DNA from: Clavelina lepadiformis
Lineage: Eukaryota > Chordata > Ascidiacea > Aplousobranchia > Clavelinidae
NCBI RefSeq assembly: GCF_947623445.1
Contig: NC_135242.1
Location: forward strand, 19,158,001 to 19,222,000
DNA: 64,000 nt
Reading direction: 5' to 3'
The first letter of the stretch is position 1. Every line of letters starts with the position of its first letter. This document shows, one piece after another, positions 1 to 11,438 of this stretch. Made by a program: the position numbers and the translations under genes. The notes beneath the pieces were generated by a model. The model saw nothing but the letters and a program-made list of their open reading frames with translations. It had not been told where the DNA came from and did not search any database.

Positions 1-110
1 TTTGTACAATTACTCGAAGTACGATGGGTCAATTTTGACAACTAAAACATTTCTGACACGGCAGGACATTCATCTTTCGAACCGTGTAATCGCTTTTCTT
101 TTAACTAAAG

Positions 111-421
111 CAGTGGTTCTCAAACTGTGGTACGCGAGAGCTTTTTAAGTGGTACCGCGTACCGCTGAACATGATTTTCGATGTGCTGTGAGTAATGTGT
201 TGCCCCGGATAGACAAGCTTGTGCAGAAGAAACAGTTGCTTCTATCAAATTAAATTGTGTTTTCTTGCTATTCATTGGTGTTATGGTATAGTAATAACGG
301 TAATAACTAATAAATACCGGTACATTTGAGTAAAATAAGTCATTCAGGAGCCAGGTGGTACGCAGTGTAGCAAAAAAAACGAATGAGTGGTACGCGATCG
401 CAAAAAGTTTGAGAAACACTG
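111..421. mobile_element. hAT-type MITE (non-autonomous)
   Basis: The ends are inverted repeats: CAGTGGTTCTCAAACT at the left and AGTTTGAGAAACACTG at the right. Flanking 8-mers aactaaag (103-110) and aactacag (422-429) match at 7 of 8 positions, as expected for an aged hAT target-site duplication. The interior has no credible coding frame. The 422-660 stretch to the right holds nothing I recognise. Confidence 0.8.
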
Positions 422-660
422 AACTACAGCGATAAGAAAATAAATTGAATGTTTACAAGTCTAGCTCCTGCCATCAAAACTAGATAGCAAGCATTATTAC
501 ATCATCCAGCATTCAAGTCAAACAAAGCCTTTGTTACATCATAAACATTTTGTTGCATTTGAATTCACACCTAGGGTGGACTCACCACCTTTATTTAAAG
601 ACGAAACGTGTACAAATGTGTAACATACAAATTAAAATTGCGTTTCAGTTTACGCAGAAT

Positions 661-1596
661 TTATCCTCCAACATACTCGAGAATACTAATTTCATCAGGA
701 GTGAGGTTACTTGATGGCAATTCTGTTGTATTTTCTGCGTGTATTTTCCTAGAGTAAACAATCCAACTTATTGCAATTGATTTCAGAAAGTTGGAACATA
801 TTATACCACACCATTCAATATCAGTATAATACAACATTAATATCTTATCACATTAAATGTTAAGCTGAATCATAAAAATATATACCTGAGAAAAAGATCA
901 AACATTTTTCTTGTGGCTTCAAGTGATTTGCATCGATCTGCATTCGGGCCAAAAATATGAAGAATTCTAGATATGCCATCTATACTAAACGTTGTCAACA
1001 ACTCAGATCCATTTGGTTTGGTGGCGAAAATGTTCATAAAGTAATCAATGGCTTCTGTCGTCAAATCATCTGGTGATTCACATACCTCAACCCACATACT
1101 TTTAATTGTTTTGCAAGAACACGTCTCAGAGGAAAAGCCTTAAAAAATGTTAGCTTGTGAAAAATCCTGTATTTGGCATACACACAAATTTATCTTGCTA
1201 AACATGTAAACTTATAAAAATATATAAAACCTTAAGGCTGCAGGACTTACCTAAATAACCACGATGCTTGACCTTTTGATGAACTTCAAAACCTCGCTGA
1301 CTTTTAAATTTTTCATCACAGTATTTACACCTAACCAGTAACATGCAAAAGTAAACTCATTAAATGCATCCAACCTTCTATTTTCCTGGTGTGAGAGATA
1401 GTTTCTAAATCATATAAAGCTATAAGCACCTTATACTTAAAAGGTCTCTTAGCCTCAGCCTATCTTAATTCTTAACTTACTGAAAGAGATCATTAGCTTG
1501 CAAAGCAGAAGATGATACAGGCTTGATTATACACTCTTCATCGTCGACAACGATTTCAATTAAATATTCAGCAGTAAGTGCTGGTGCAGACGACAT
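661..1596 (-). CDS. Small C2H2 zinc-finger protein, four exons, 178 aa
   Basis: Minus-strand exons 1481-1596, 1251-1330, 886-1138 and 661-748 join with GT-AG introns and matching phases into a 178-residue frame ending in TAA. Exon 2 is a single zinc finger (CKYC, 12 residues, then HQKVKH, i.e. C-x2-C-x12-H-x4-H). Exon 3 (from GFSSETCSC) has no domain I recognise. The protein ends DEISILEYVGG, which resembles short motifs near the end of some THAP/P-element-type proteins, so it may be a shortened relative of a transposase-derived gene; that is inference. The ATG at 1596 is the first Met of the frame. A 1.1-kb gap separates it from the divergent LRATD-like gene, so the two could share a promoter region. 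Confidence 0.7.
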
Positions 1597-2707
1597 GTTG
1601 GCAACTGATAGGCTACACACGTTTGAATCGTCAAAACAACGTAAACAGCAACCTCACTTCTCAGTAATCGATAAACGAACCATGCAAATGCGTATAACTT
1701 TTCGCCACGACTCACATAGTGTGAATGAGTAAGTGTCCGCAACCATGCGTGACGCGGGCGAAACAAAACCTTCTCTTCTCATAAAAAAGAAACAAACGAG
1801 GAGGGGGTAGTTTCCCATCATGTTCTTTATATCGTTGATGAAATTGTATCAAAAAAGTTACTGTTAGGATGTGTATTGATGCGTGAAATTTTTATATGAT
1901 GTTGTTCTCTCAACCTGCTTTTTGCGTGAAAATGATTTCGACCACTGGGTTTTTTAGGATTGTAAATCATAGACTACTATAGGCTAGCCTAGTAATCTAG
2001 TATAATATTTTACTTCTCAAAAATATATCACTATATGTTTCAGTAGAACTTGTTTTATTTGAATTGAAATCAGCAGGATAGCATTCTAAGTACATGGGCT
2101 AGCCTACACAGTTGGAATGTTCCAAACTGTAAAAGATTCAGGTTCATGAGAATAAAAATAATAGGTTTTGATAAACGTCTCGATCCTACCTACCGGTACT
2201 AGTCAAGCAACAAAACCACGCTTAAGCTAGTAATTTTTATTCGGAAATGAAACAATAAATCCATTTTTATCCTTTACAACTTAACTACCATCTAACGGTA
2301 AAACATCTGGCAACCATTTAATTAACTGTGTTTACAGTCGATCATACTATAAAAAATTTAAACGTTTTGCTGCTGATTTCTAACTTTAGACAAAACAAAT
2401 AAATAATAACTCAGGCTGAATCTGGAATTAAGATTTGGATTTGGACAAGATTTAGATTTTTGAAAATAATAGAAGTGTTGAAATGTTTATGTTTAATATT
2501 CTCAAATTTTTTGTGTTTGATTCGACGCATTCCTCCCCTACATTAGTAACTTTTAGTATACCTTACTAGAGGCACATAGGAAAGCTTTTTTCTGAGGAGT
2601 TTTTAAATTTTTTTCCAAAGTGTGTGTGTTTTTAAGTGACTAATTGTTTACACTTGTATTTTAAATTGTTTTTTAAAAGTTTGTCTTTGTGGAATCAAAT
2701 GTAAGTC
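1597..2707. other. Intergenic region between two divergent genes
   Basis: This AT-rich stretch lies between the starts of a minus-strand zinc-finger gene and a plus-strand LRATD-like gene. Promoters and 5' UTRs of both must lie here, but I see no clear TATA box, repeat or further exon. Short frames at 1523-1766 overlap exon 1 of the zinc-finger gene on the other strand and look accidental. Confidence 0.5.
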
Positions 2708-3436
2708 ATGGGTCAGAATGAGTCAAACAGTGCTTATAAACAAGTTGCATCTGCAACTGAAGGTGACCCTACAAAAAATGAAGACCTAATGTTTGTCTTC
2801 CATACGACGGATGAAGATTCTAGTGACAGAGTAGTCCATGATAACAAAATGGACTATGAAATGTGGCCATATTACGTTACGTGCAATGGGCGACTGCTTG
2901 CAGAACGCAAGTATTACTGTGAGCCTGTTGATAATCTGGAATTTTTTAGACAAGTTCAACCTGGAGATGCTGTTGAGTTTGTCAAAGCAGGAAAACGTTT
3001 TCATTGGGCCATTTATGTTGGTCATGATATGTTTGTTCATTTGCATAAAGGAAAAGTCTGTGAAGTCAAATCTTCTGAGATTTGTACAGATCGGCAAGCC
3101 AGGCCAGCCAACATTATTTATAAGCAAAAATCCTTGCCTGCAGTTCAAATAGTGAACAACGCTCAGACTCAAGTGGGTAAGACTTCTATATGGAGCAGCA
3201 GTGAGTGTTTTGCAATGTGGTGTCGAACGGGCAAAGCAGAGTTCACAAATGAAGAAACCCAAATTCATAACCTTGATTCCAAATCACCAAAAATTTCACA
3301 AGGGAAATACGTTTTAGAAATGCAGTTGGATGCTGAAACTGCCACGAAAAGATTTCACACCCTATCGGAACTTGTTGAATTCAGAAGAAATGTCGAAAAA
3401 TTTGGTAAAGAAATATTTATTATAGAACATTTATAG
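2708..3436 (+). CDS. LRAT-domain protein, LRATD (FAM84)-like, 242 aa
   Basis: A single-exon gene, as LRATD1/2 are in vertebrates. Residues 84-175 form an LRAT/NlpC-P60-type fold: PGDAVEFV, then HWAIYVG with the conserved His99, HLHKG at 111-115, and SSSECFAMWCRTGK at 163-176. In active LRAT enzymes the last block reads NCEHF; here the Cys position is Ser165 (Cys167 lies two residues on). Vertebrate LRATD proteins also carry Ser there (NSESF). Acyltransferase activity by the usual Cys-His mechanism is therefore doubtful. The N-terminus MGQNES fits an N-myristoylation signal (Gly2, Ser6), suggesting membrane attachment. The C-terminal KRFHTLSELVEFRR also recalls the LRATD tail. The ATG at 2708 gives the myristoylation motif and is preferred. 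Confidence 0.85.
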   Translation: MGQNESNSAYKQVASATEGDPTKNEDLMFVFHTTDEDSSDRVVHDNKMDYEMWPYYVTCNGRLLAERKYYCEPVDNLEFFRQVQPGDAVEFVKAGKRFHWAIYVGHDMFVHLHKGKVCEVKSSEICTDRQARPANIIYKQKSLPAVQIVNNAQTQVGKTSIWSSSECFAMWCRTGKAEFTNEETQIHNLDSKSPKISQGKYVLEMQLDAETATKRFHTLSELVEFRRNVEKFGKEIFIIEHL

Positions 3437-5397
3437 TTGTGACTATAATTAGCTAAAGATGTTATTTTTTTTTGTACAAGCACAAAATATGTGTTTTCAA
3501 GATTATATTTGAATTTTTGAAGGGCATATTGCGGGTATGTTTTAACATATATTTGCCATACTGTTTGTAAGCATAAATTTACTTAATTGGTTTACTTCAT
3601 TAGAATAGGTGTGTAGAGACCATTTCTACTCTCTCTTTTCAGGTGGAAAAATATTCCTTTTCAGCTAGACTAATACCGCTACTTTTATAGACTCATTTTT
3701 TAATTTGAAAATAATTGAGCTTTTTTAAACTTCTTTTATTATGTATCCCATCTTTTCGATGTGTGGTACAATTATAGTTTTACTTAACTTTCTGAATTCA
3801 ATGTTAAATTACTTGTATTCAACTAATGTTAACTGACTTCCATTGTTTATCCAGTGTGCAGACTTGCAAAAAGCTGCGGTCATGTCATTTGCACTGAGAC
3901 CTTTATGACTAAAACCAAGGACCAGTGCAATATTTTCCATTTTCATGCGCAATGCTTTTGTTTAAAATTAAATATTTTATTTGTAGGTTATTATGTCCGT
4001 GTGTTATTTTAAGCTGATATCTGATGGGTTAGTAACATCGCAGATGCATTTCATACTAATGTATTATTCATTTTATTGTGTCTGTATTTGACTTGTCTAT
4101 ATTTCATAAATTATTAAATAGGACTCCTTTACGAAACCTTTGAAAGAAAAGTAGAGAATGATATTGTTTGAATCACATTATCTCATCTTTCGAATACCAT
4201 ATTATTTCCGGAGTTTGCTTTGATTTGTGTTTCCACATTTCACTCTCAACATCCATGCAGATGTTATGTGTTGGTTTCTGCGTAGTTATGGTGTTTTGTA
4301 TGAATGTATTTGTTTTAGTTTTTAGAATTTTGCTGTCATTGTAACTCTGCCGCACGCACCTACAACCAGTTAAAATTGTATATTGTTTACCATGATTAAA
4401 AGTCATTGAGGTATTGGGTTTAAATTTTTTTTTACTTTTTCTTGTTCTATGTAGCCCAGAATTCTAGTATGAAATTGATTACTAAGCTGGATTCTTTTCA
4501 GTTCTTAGTGGAAAACGTTATTTTCTTATATTGGTAATGGTATTAGTTAATGAAAAGTGTTTAACCATTTATTCTGTTGCCGCTTTTTAAGTCCGCTTTA
4601 GTCATGGGTACTTTTACTCTCTCTCTGCAGAAATTCAGTCCTGTTACTTAGATGAAATGAACCTTTCATGATAATTTCCTCCAACTACTGGTACGATTGC
4701 TTTGTACTGTGTCCTTTCAACACAATTTTTTACTGTTTGGTTATTAACTCAAAGCTGGAAGCATTTGTTACATTTTTTATGTAAAACACCATTTCGGCTT
4801 GATTTATGTTGATTACCTGTGAATAATGTTCTGTACAAGTTGTTTAAAATTTCCCACATACGTTAAATTCGATGCTTATGGAATCCCATATCAAATCACA
4901 TTGCATTCTGCATTCTAACATTTGATAATTCAACACAGGGGGAAGGTGGTAAACTAGGTAATTAACATGTGCCCATGTATATGTGAAAACTAAATGTCAG
5001 TTGTTATACTAAAAACTTACTGTAGTATACTAAATATATTTATTTTTAAGTGAGTGTGTTATAAGTGCATCTGTCTTCTTTTGATTTATGCCATTTTCTT
5101 AAAATGCTAATCCTCTTTTCAATTTGGTATGGGTATAATGCCAATAGTGTAATGTAATGCCAATTTGAGCTTGCCGAAGTGCCGACAAATACTTAATTTG
5201 GCATTTGTGATGGATATCCTTGCATAGTCCTCATGTTACATTGCATTTAATTGAACTTGATCTATTACACATTTGACTGTAAGTTAACAGCATTTTATTG
5301 TCTTATATTGTATATGGTTACTTTTTATTATTACTACATTTTGCTTGTTTGAAGTTTAGTGTTAACTTAAGCCTTAGGGAAATAGGCTATCTAGAAA
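3437..5397. other. 3' UTR and intergenic DNA
   Basis: About 2 kb of T-rich sequence between two plus-strand single-exon genes. It presumably holds the 3' UTR of the LRATD-like gene and the promoter of the YOD1-like gene. I see no transposon ends, RNA gene or conserved frame; the minus-strand frame at 4173-4406 has no recognisable content. Confidence 0.5.
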
Positions 5398-6291
5398 ATG
5401 AGTGCACTTCAATTGCGCTGTAAAACTGATAGTGGAACTCATAGACTAACCACAAAATTATATGGCAACTCTACGCTACATGACTTAAAGAAAGCTATTA
5501 AAGCCGTTTCTGGCATTGCTGAGGATTTTCAGAAGATTCTGTCTGGTTATCCACCGAAGCCAATAGATCTGTCAAACACATCAGCGACTTTGGATAATTT
5601 GCGTGTAAAATCTGGTGACACTTTTACTATTGTTAATGTGGAACACAAAATGTCAAAACCTCCAGTTCTTGAACCATCTATGATTCGAAAAGAAGTTCCT
5701 GCAGACAATTCTTGTTTATTTTACAGTGTTTATTTTGCCTTGAATGGATATTTATCAGAAAGAGATTACAGCAGGGCAAAGAAGTTTAGAGGAGACATTG
5801 CTAATGTGGTTCAATCAAATCCATCCAAATATACTGAGGCATTTCTTGGCAAAGCTCCATCTGAATACAGTATTTGGATACAGTGCGATACATCATGGGG
5901 TGGTGGCATAGAGCTTTCAATTCTGTCTGAAATTTATCAAATTGAGATCGCCGCTGTTGACATCCAAACTTTGCGAGTGGACAATTATGGTCAAGATTGT
6001 GATTACAAGACAAGAGTATTTCTGTTATATGATGGCATACATTATGACCCGATGTTTTTAGATTCTGGTGATAAAAACCTGCCCATACAAACTATTTTTT
6101 CTGTGTCAGATGACCTCGCTTTGGCCAAAGCTTTAAAAATCGCTGAAATTGCCCATTCTGCGCGCCAGTACACCAATGTGGGGAATTTTAAACTACAATG
6201 CTTGACCTGTAACACCAGGTTGACTGGACAGAAATCAGCCCAGCAACACGCTAAAGAAACTGGACATGGAAATTTTGGAGAAATATGTTAA
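5398..6291 (+). CDS. YOD1: Ubiquitin thioesterase OTU1/YOD1-like, 297 aa
   Basis: A deubiquitinase of the OTU class; its relatives work with the AAA ATPase p97/VCP in ER-associated degradation. Domain order matches OTU1/YOD1: an N-terminal UBX-like ubiquitin fold (about residues 3-80, LQLRCKT...TFTIVN), the OTU domain (about 97-220) and a C-terminal C2H2 finger (CLTC...HAKETGH, about 264-285). Catalytic residues are visible: Asp103 and Cys106 in VPADNSCLFYS, and His215 in YDGIHYDP. WGGG at 167-170 is the usual substrate-loop block. Length is close to the family norm and there is no break. The stop codon overlaps an AATAAA, although a longer 3' UTR seems more likely. Confidence 0.93.
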   Translation: MSALQLRCKTDSGTHRLTTKLYGNSTLHDLKKAIKAVSGIAEDFQKILSGYPPKPIDLSNTSATLDNLRVKSGDTFTIVNVEHKMSKPPVLEPSMIRKEVPADNSCLFYSVYFALNGYLSERDYSRAKKFRGDIANVVQSNPSKYTEAFLGKAPSEYSIWIQCDTSWGGGIELSILSEIYQIEIAAVDIQTLRVDNYGQDCDYKTRVFLLYDGIHYDPMFLDSGDKNLPIQTIFSVSDDLALAKALKIAEIAHSARQYTNVGNFKLQCLTCNTRLTGQKSAQQHAKETGHGNFGEIC

Positions 6292-8425
6292 TAAACCACA
6301 GGTCACAATTTCACAACATAGCTATATTTACCTAATGATTAGTGTTATTGCTAAATTTAAAAAAAATGTTCTTGTATGTTCTTCATGCAGATTTTTTCAT
6401 GTACTTTGTGGTACTGTTGTCTTTTTTAAACATCAGAAGCAAACTTTAGCTTAGTTTTAAGGTTGTGTGCACAGATTTTTTATGTCAAAGTTCTTGCATG
6501 TACAAACACACTATGGAAAGGTTCCTGACCTCCTCTACTTTGCAAATTATTATAATTTTCCCTGATGTACTCTGAATGTTATAAGCAGTTTGTTTGAAAG
6601 TGGAATATGCATTTTAATACCTACCAGAGCCCCATGAACACAAGTTTTGCACCTGATATCTTATTGTATGTTGGTATAACCATTTAATGAAGAAATCCAC
6701 CAAAAGATTTACATTATTTGAATGGCGATAGTAATTTGATCATATGAATTTTTGTATGTGTGTAATCCTGGGTACCCTTTTGTACAATTGTCATTGGGAA
6801 GATTAACATTTTGTGTGTTGGGTAGTCAATTGCATTTACAATTGGCCTATTTATTATCACTAAAAATGAAGTTTTTAGCAGTTATTTTACCCACTGTTCC
6901 TAAGTAATGCTACCTCAGCAGATGTTTTTGAAATTACAAGTATAATATGTAGTTATATAATACAATCTTATATAATACACAGTTACTATACTGTGCTGAG
7001 ACAGTTGCAATGAATTGCTTTTTGACGTCAGGGAGATTGTGAAAAATAAAATCATTTTCACAGTTCACTGTTTTGGCAAGTAGCAATTATTTTAATAGTG
7101 ATTAAATGTGATTCTCTTTTTAACATATCGGTAATCCAAGAACACCACAGGATGTGTAAAAGGTGACTACATTTTTACATTTTTGACCTTACGCTATTCA
7201 CATTAACTGGTTTTGTTACTAGTATTTGATTCAGTTAATTAATGTTCATTTCCAATGCGTGGCATTAGTGAAAATGGACATGAAACATTTTCATTTGCGA
7301 CTTTGATAAATACTGTTTAAATGATAAGAGATTAGTTTTGAAGACCTAATTTGAAGCTACTTTACTGTACAATATAAATATCTGCATTACTATATCAACA
7401 AACGGAAGCCACGTGTGTTCACAGCCACACAGCGTCAGAAAAGAATACGAAGTCAGCTTCCGTTAACAGGTTGCTTTATGGTCGCTTGTCTGCGTTTCCA
7501 CTAAGCACACCGTCATAGCAGGCTATCAACCGTGAAATAGGATAGGGAGTACCGCACTTTATTATCTTTGTAGGAACAGAAGCCCATGGCTTTTTAAATG
7601 AAGATGGACCTCTGGTCTAGTGGGGGTGACCCGGCAAAATGTTTTCTAACTGATCATTTTATCGATCTGTTATCACTTGAATTTTGGTCAGAGATTTCCA
7701 GAAGGCAGCTGGCTTTGTTTAACGGAAAAGTATTTTTTCGGGCTATTGTGAAACTTCCGTCCTTCAAAAGTGCTTCATCGCTGTTATCGAGCACCACTTG
7801 AAAAACGTATTGGCTTATAGGTCAATGTTTCGGAAATTACTTTACGAAAACGTTTATCACTGTACAAACTACAAATCCATTGCAAGAATATTTAATTCGC
7901 AGTGCTATAACAAACGTCTGTTCACGTAAATACATTTCTACATTTGCTTGAATAGTGATCGGACCGGTCAAGTCAATCTTTTTATATCCCTGGCTGACTT
8001 ACATTAATTAATTATAATTGGTCAATTTGGCAAGATTTTTAAATAGCTTGAGACGAAAAGGTTTTGTTGAAACAGTCTTGCTGAGAAACAAAGTCAATTA
8101 ACCATAAAGTCAGACGCAAAACGCATTTAGAGATTTTTGGATTTTGGTGCTACGCATTTGATCTAGTAGCGTCACACCATAAACCTTTCTTAAAAATATA
8201 AGTAGCCTATAAATATAAACATAAAGCCTGCACCCGTGAGCGCACTCTTTCGGTTATTATTCAAGATTCATGACCATAGGTGAGAAATGGAAGTAAAACT
8301 GACTTATAAATTGAGATCATTGCGGGTTTAGAAAGCTCTCACTTCATGACCTCCGAACGTTGAAGATCACGCATGACTGCGCTTGCTTTACCAATTAGGG
8401 TGTTTAATAGAGTGTTCTATCTTAC
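6292..8425. other. 3' UTR and intergenic DNA
   Basis: About 2.1 kb with no exon, RNA gene or transposon end that I can support. Small frames at 6266-6454 and 7598-7801 have no homology I recognise. The first part is likely the YOD1-like 3' UTR; an AATAAA occurs near 7045. Confidence 0.45.
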
Positions 8426-8429
8426 GGTG

Positions 8430-8789
8430 GTCGGACGATTCAACCCACGGACGATTCAACCCCGGACGATTCAACTCGCGGACGATTCAACCCGCGGACG
8501 ATTCAACCCAGGACCATTCAACCCAGGACCATTCAACCCACGGACGGTTCAACCCGCGGACGATTCAACCCAGGACGATTCAACCCGCGGACGATTCAAC
8601 CCACGGACGATTCAACCCAGGACGATTCAACCCCGGACGATTCAACCCCGGACGATTCAACCCCGGACGATTCAACCCGCGGAGGATTCAACCCACGGAC
8701 GATTCAACCCCGGACGATTCAACCCGCGGACGATTCAACCCACGGACGATTCAACCCCGGACGATTCAACCCAGGACGATTCAACCCAT
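8430..8789 (+). repeat. Left minisatellite arm, about 22-23 units
   Basis: Head-to-tail copies of GGACGATTCAACCC with linkers AC, C, GC or A. A few units carry variants (GGACCATTC, GGACGGTTC, GGAGGATTC). It is complementary to the right arm, so a single strand could fold into a long hairpin in many registers. Confidence 0.95.
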
Positions 8790-9330
8790 TTACAAAAACG
8801 TCTACGCAGTTCGTTATCAGGCACGGATGCCGCTTTTACCACTATACCAATACACATCTTGTGTTGAAATAAAAACAAGTTTATGTACCGTGTTGTAACT
8901 AGTAGGCCTGCTTAGCGAAAAATAAATAAAGCCTACACGTTGATTAAAATTCAAACCTTAGAAACAACTGTTTGTTGATTGGAATGAAGATTGCACGCAA
9001 AAAAAGTCAATATAGTCAATTTTTTTTAACCTGCTCAGAATGCTATCACAAAACAAATTTCAGTCTTGTGCGACGTGTAGTATAGAAGTTATTAGGCCAA
9101 TATAAAGTCAAAATGTTACCTTAGGTCAAGATACGGTCAATTGTTTCTTTTAGGTCAAAATCTATTAAACTTGTAATTTTGTAATATTATTCTTCCGTTT
9201 TTCTCTTTTCTTGTACCGCAAACAATTCCAGTGCCCCAAATTAGAGGCCTACTTTGAACCAAAGCCACCAAGAGAGGGAAGGCCTTTCAGCGCGTCTGGT
9301 GACGTCACGATGTGAAGGCATTGCATTGCG

Positions 9331-9672
9331 TGGGTTGAATCGTCCTAGGTTGAATCGTCCTGGGTTGAATCGTCCGCGGGTTGAATCGTCCGGGTTGAAT
9401 CGTTCTGGGTTGAATCGTCCGTGGGTTGAATCGTCCGCGGGTTGAATCGTCCGGGGTTGAATCGTCCTGGGTTGAATCGTCCGTGGGTTGAATCGTCCTG
9501 GGTTGAATCGTCCGCGGGTTGAAAGGTCCGTGGGTTGAATCGTCCGCGGGTTGAATCGTCCGCGGGTTGAATCGTCCGCGGGTTGAATGGTCCGCGGGTT
9601 GAACCGTCCGTGGGTTGAATCGTCCTAGGTTGAATCGTCCTGGGTTGAATCGTCCGTGGGTTGAATCGACCT
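9331..9672 (-). repeat. Right minisatellite arm, about 22-23 units
   Basis: Copies of GGGTTGAATCGTCC with linkers, the reverse complement of the left-arm unit. Variant units also occur (TTGAAAGG, TTGAATGG, TTGAACCG), but their order does not mirror that of the left arm, so the arms have been shuffled or expanded independently. Confidence 0.95.
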
Positions 9673-9732
9673 GGAACCCTATCTTACATCACTCGTGACA
9701 GGGTTCAGTGAGAAGCAGAGTACCTCAGTTTT

Positions 9733-10130
9733 CTATATGCTTATTTTCATCCCGAAGTCATAACAAACAGCTGCAAAACGATCGAGTGCATGTTGAAGAC
9801 CAGATTCGAAAGAAGCCAGACGAACCAGATCATCTGCAAACAATAAATCACTGATTCTGCTGCTTTTCACCATGACACATTCTTCGCCAAAGCTGTGCCT
9901 GTCTATCCAGTTCATGTCTATGAAAAGGAAAGGTCACAGCACATTCCTCTGGCGGAGTACAAAATCCACAGTAAATTGTTATGACTTAATAGCCTACGAT
10001 TCAAACAGACACAAACTTTAGGGCAATTTTACATTGATTTAATGTCTACTAGTAAGCTACCATCAATACCGTACTCCTGCAGCAATCTCCAGAGCTTATC
10101 TTGAGGAAAACGTTCCACGTTGCAAGCCAC
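9733..10130 (-). mobile_element. Decayed non-LTR retrotransposon (LINE) reverse-transcriptase fragment
   Basis: The minus strand encodes two blocks typical of LINE reverse transcriptase: RFPQDKLWRLLQEYGIDG (about 10048-10110) and, downstream, MNWIDRHSF...ISDLLFADDLVRLAS (9733-9915) with the FADD form of the YxDD catalytic motif. The stretch between them retains traces of the usual LRQ...VL..PFLF block but has stops, and much of the interblock is missing or replaced. No LINE ends are visible. It is a dead fragment. Confidence 0.75.
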
Positions 10131-11438
10131 AATAGTAATTGCATATTTATTCATGTAGCTCAACACTACCAAAATTAATAAACAATACAATATCACCTTG
10201 CCTCGCTAAATCACTAACTACGCGACGTCACCATTCACCAATAGCAGGGTGCTTTACCGATCAGCAACCATGTGACGTCTCCAAATGCAAGGTGCTACTC
10301 AAAAACAGCAGGCTGAAATTGGTGTCGTCACGAGAAAATTTTAACATTTGCTCAGTTAAAACTGCTATTGTTACTTTTTGTGAAATATTTTTTTAATTAT
10401 TGTTGCCGACTCATTTGTGTAACTGCAGAAGTGTCGCTGGGAATTTGAGCGATGCCGGTTGGACACTCGGCGATGCTACACTGTCGTTGTTATACGCAAA
10501 AGGCATTATGGACGTTTACTCTACAGTTTCAAATTAAAAAAATGCATAACTTCGAAGAAAAATTGCAAAAAGACAAGCTCAGTTATCTGACACCGTACTC
10601 AACCCATGGTTAACTGATAATCACCACGTGCCTCGCTTATTCTATTATTATTACGCTATTAATATTTGTTTCCGTTAAATGCGTCTAACGAGGAAAGAAC
10701 AATCGATTGTATCGTTATTACAGGATGTTGACATCATCTACAAATAGCTTTATTATTGCAAATGGATATATGAAAGGTGAACGCACATATATAACGCAAT
10801 CACCGCGTTAATAAAGAGCTTGGCACAACAATAAATGTTTAGTAACAGGGATAACTACTTACTACACCATTTCAACGATTAAAGTTAAACGAGTAATTAC
10901 GCAATGAACTTTAAAAGCATAATATAAACTTACAGCAAACGCATTTAAAATAGGCCAACACTGATCAATAATTCCAATTGTATATGTTGTCGTTAAGACT
11001 GTAGAACAAATCGCCTGATTCATGATTTAACTTTCAGATCGCAAATTTGTACAAGTTACTTCAGGCTAAACTTTTAAAACAGAAAACAGTTTTAAAATGG
11101 AATCAAAACTTCAACCATTACGCTATATATTATATAAATTAATCGGCTTGGAACACTTCAAACAAAGCAAGAAAATAAAAACTAATTACAAGGAAGACTG
11201 TTAAACTGATGAAGCCGTTTTACTCGAAGCTGAAGAGACTGATTATACCTTTGGGCTACCCAGCTTGAGTTACTCAGAGTTTGATATTACTTAATAATAC
11301 GAAACAGGAATTATATGGAAACTTGTTAAGTTACTTTGAGCTATTCGATATTTTAAGTAAAACCAAGTAGAATTGACAAAATAAACACAAACAAGCAGAA
11401 ATAGAGATTTATCTTCTTTGAGAAAATGGCAAAATCAG

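Larger units (their letters stand above)
8426..9679. mobile_element. Foldback element with minisatellite inverted arms
   Basis: Two arms made of a 15-17 base unit, GGACGATTCAACCC plus a 1-3 base linker, face each other across about 540 bases of unique DNA (8790-9330). The left arm (about 8430-8789) reads GATTCAACCC; the right arm (about 9331-9672) reads GGGTTGAATC, its exact complement. The 8-mer tatcttac occurs immediately outside both ends (8418-8425 and 9680-9687), a perfect target-site duplication, so the whole structure moved or inserted as a unit. The interior has no long frame, so it would be non-autonomous. The 8-bp duplication suggests hAT-type machinery. The frames at 8373-8898 and 9254-9445 are translations of the repeat and not genes. 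Confidence 0.85.

Noticed and set aside
120-419. A 99-residue minus-strand frame
   Set aside because: It fills a MITE (111-421) with terminal repeats and flanking duplications and has no recognisable domain.
2786-3268. A 160-residue minus-strand frame
   Set aside because: It is the antisense shadow of the LRATD-like gene.
7598-7801. A 67-residue plus-strand frame in the intergenic region
   Set aside because: Short, without a domain, and without splice partners.
8430-8790. CRISPR-like regular repeats
   Set aside because: Units are 15-17 bases without true spacers and the same unit recurs in inverted orientation at 9331-9672; this is a minisatellite in an animal genome.
8373-8898. Repetitive open frames (STRGRFNPRTIQ and similar)
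   Set aside because: They are translations of the tandem repeat in several frames with no other coding evidence.
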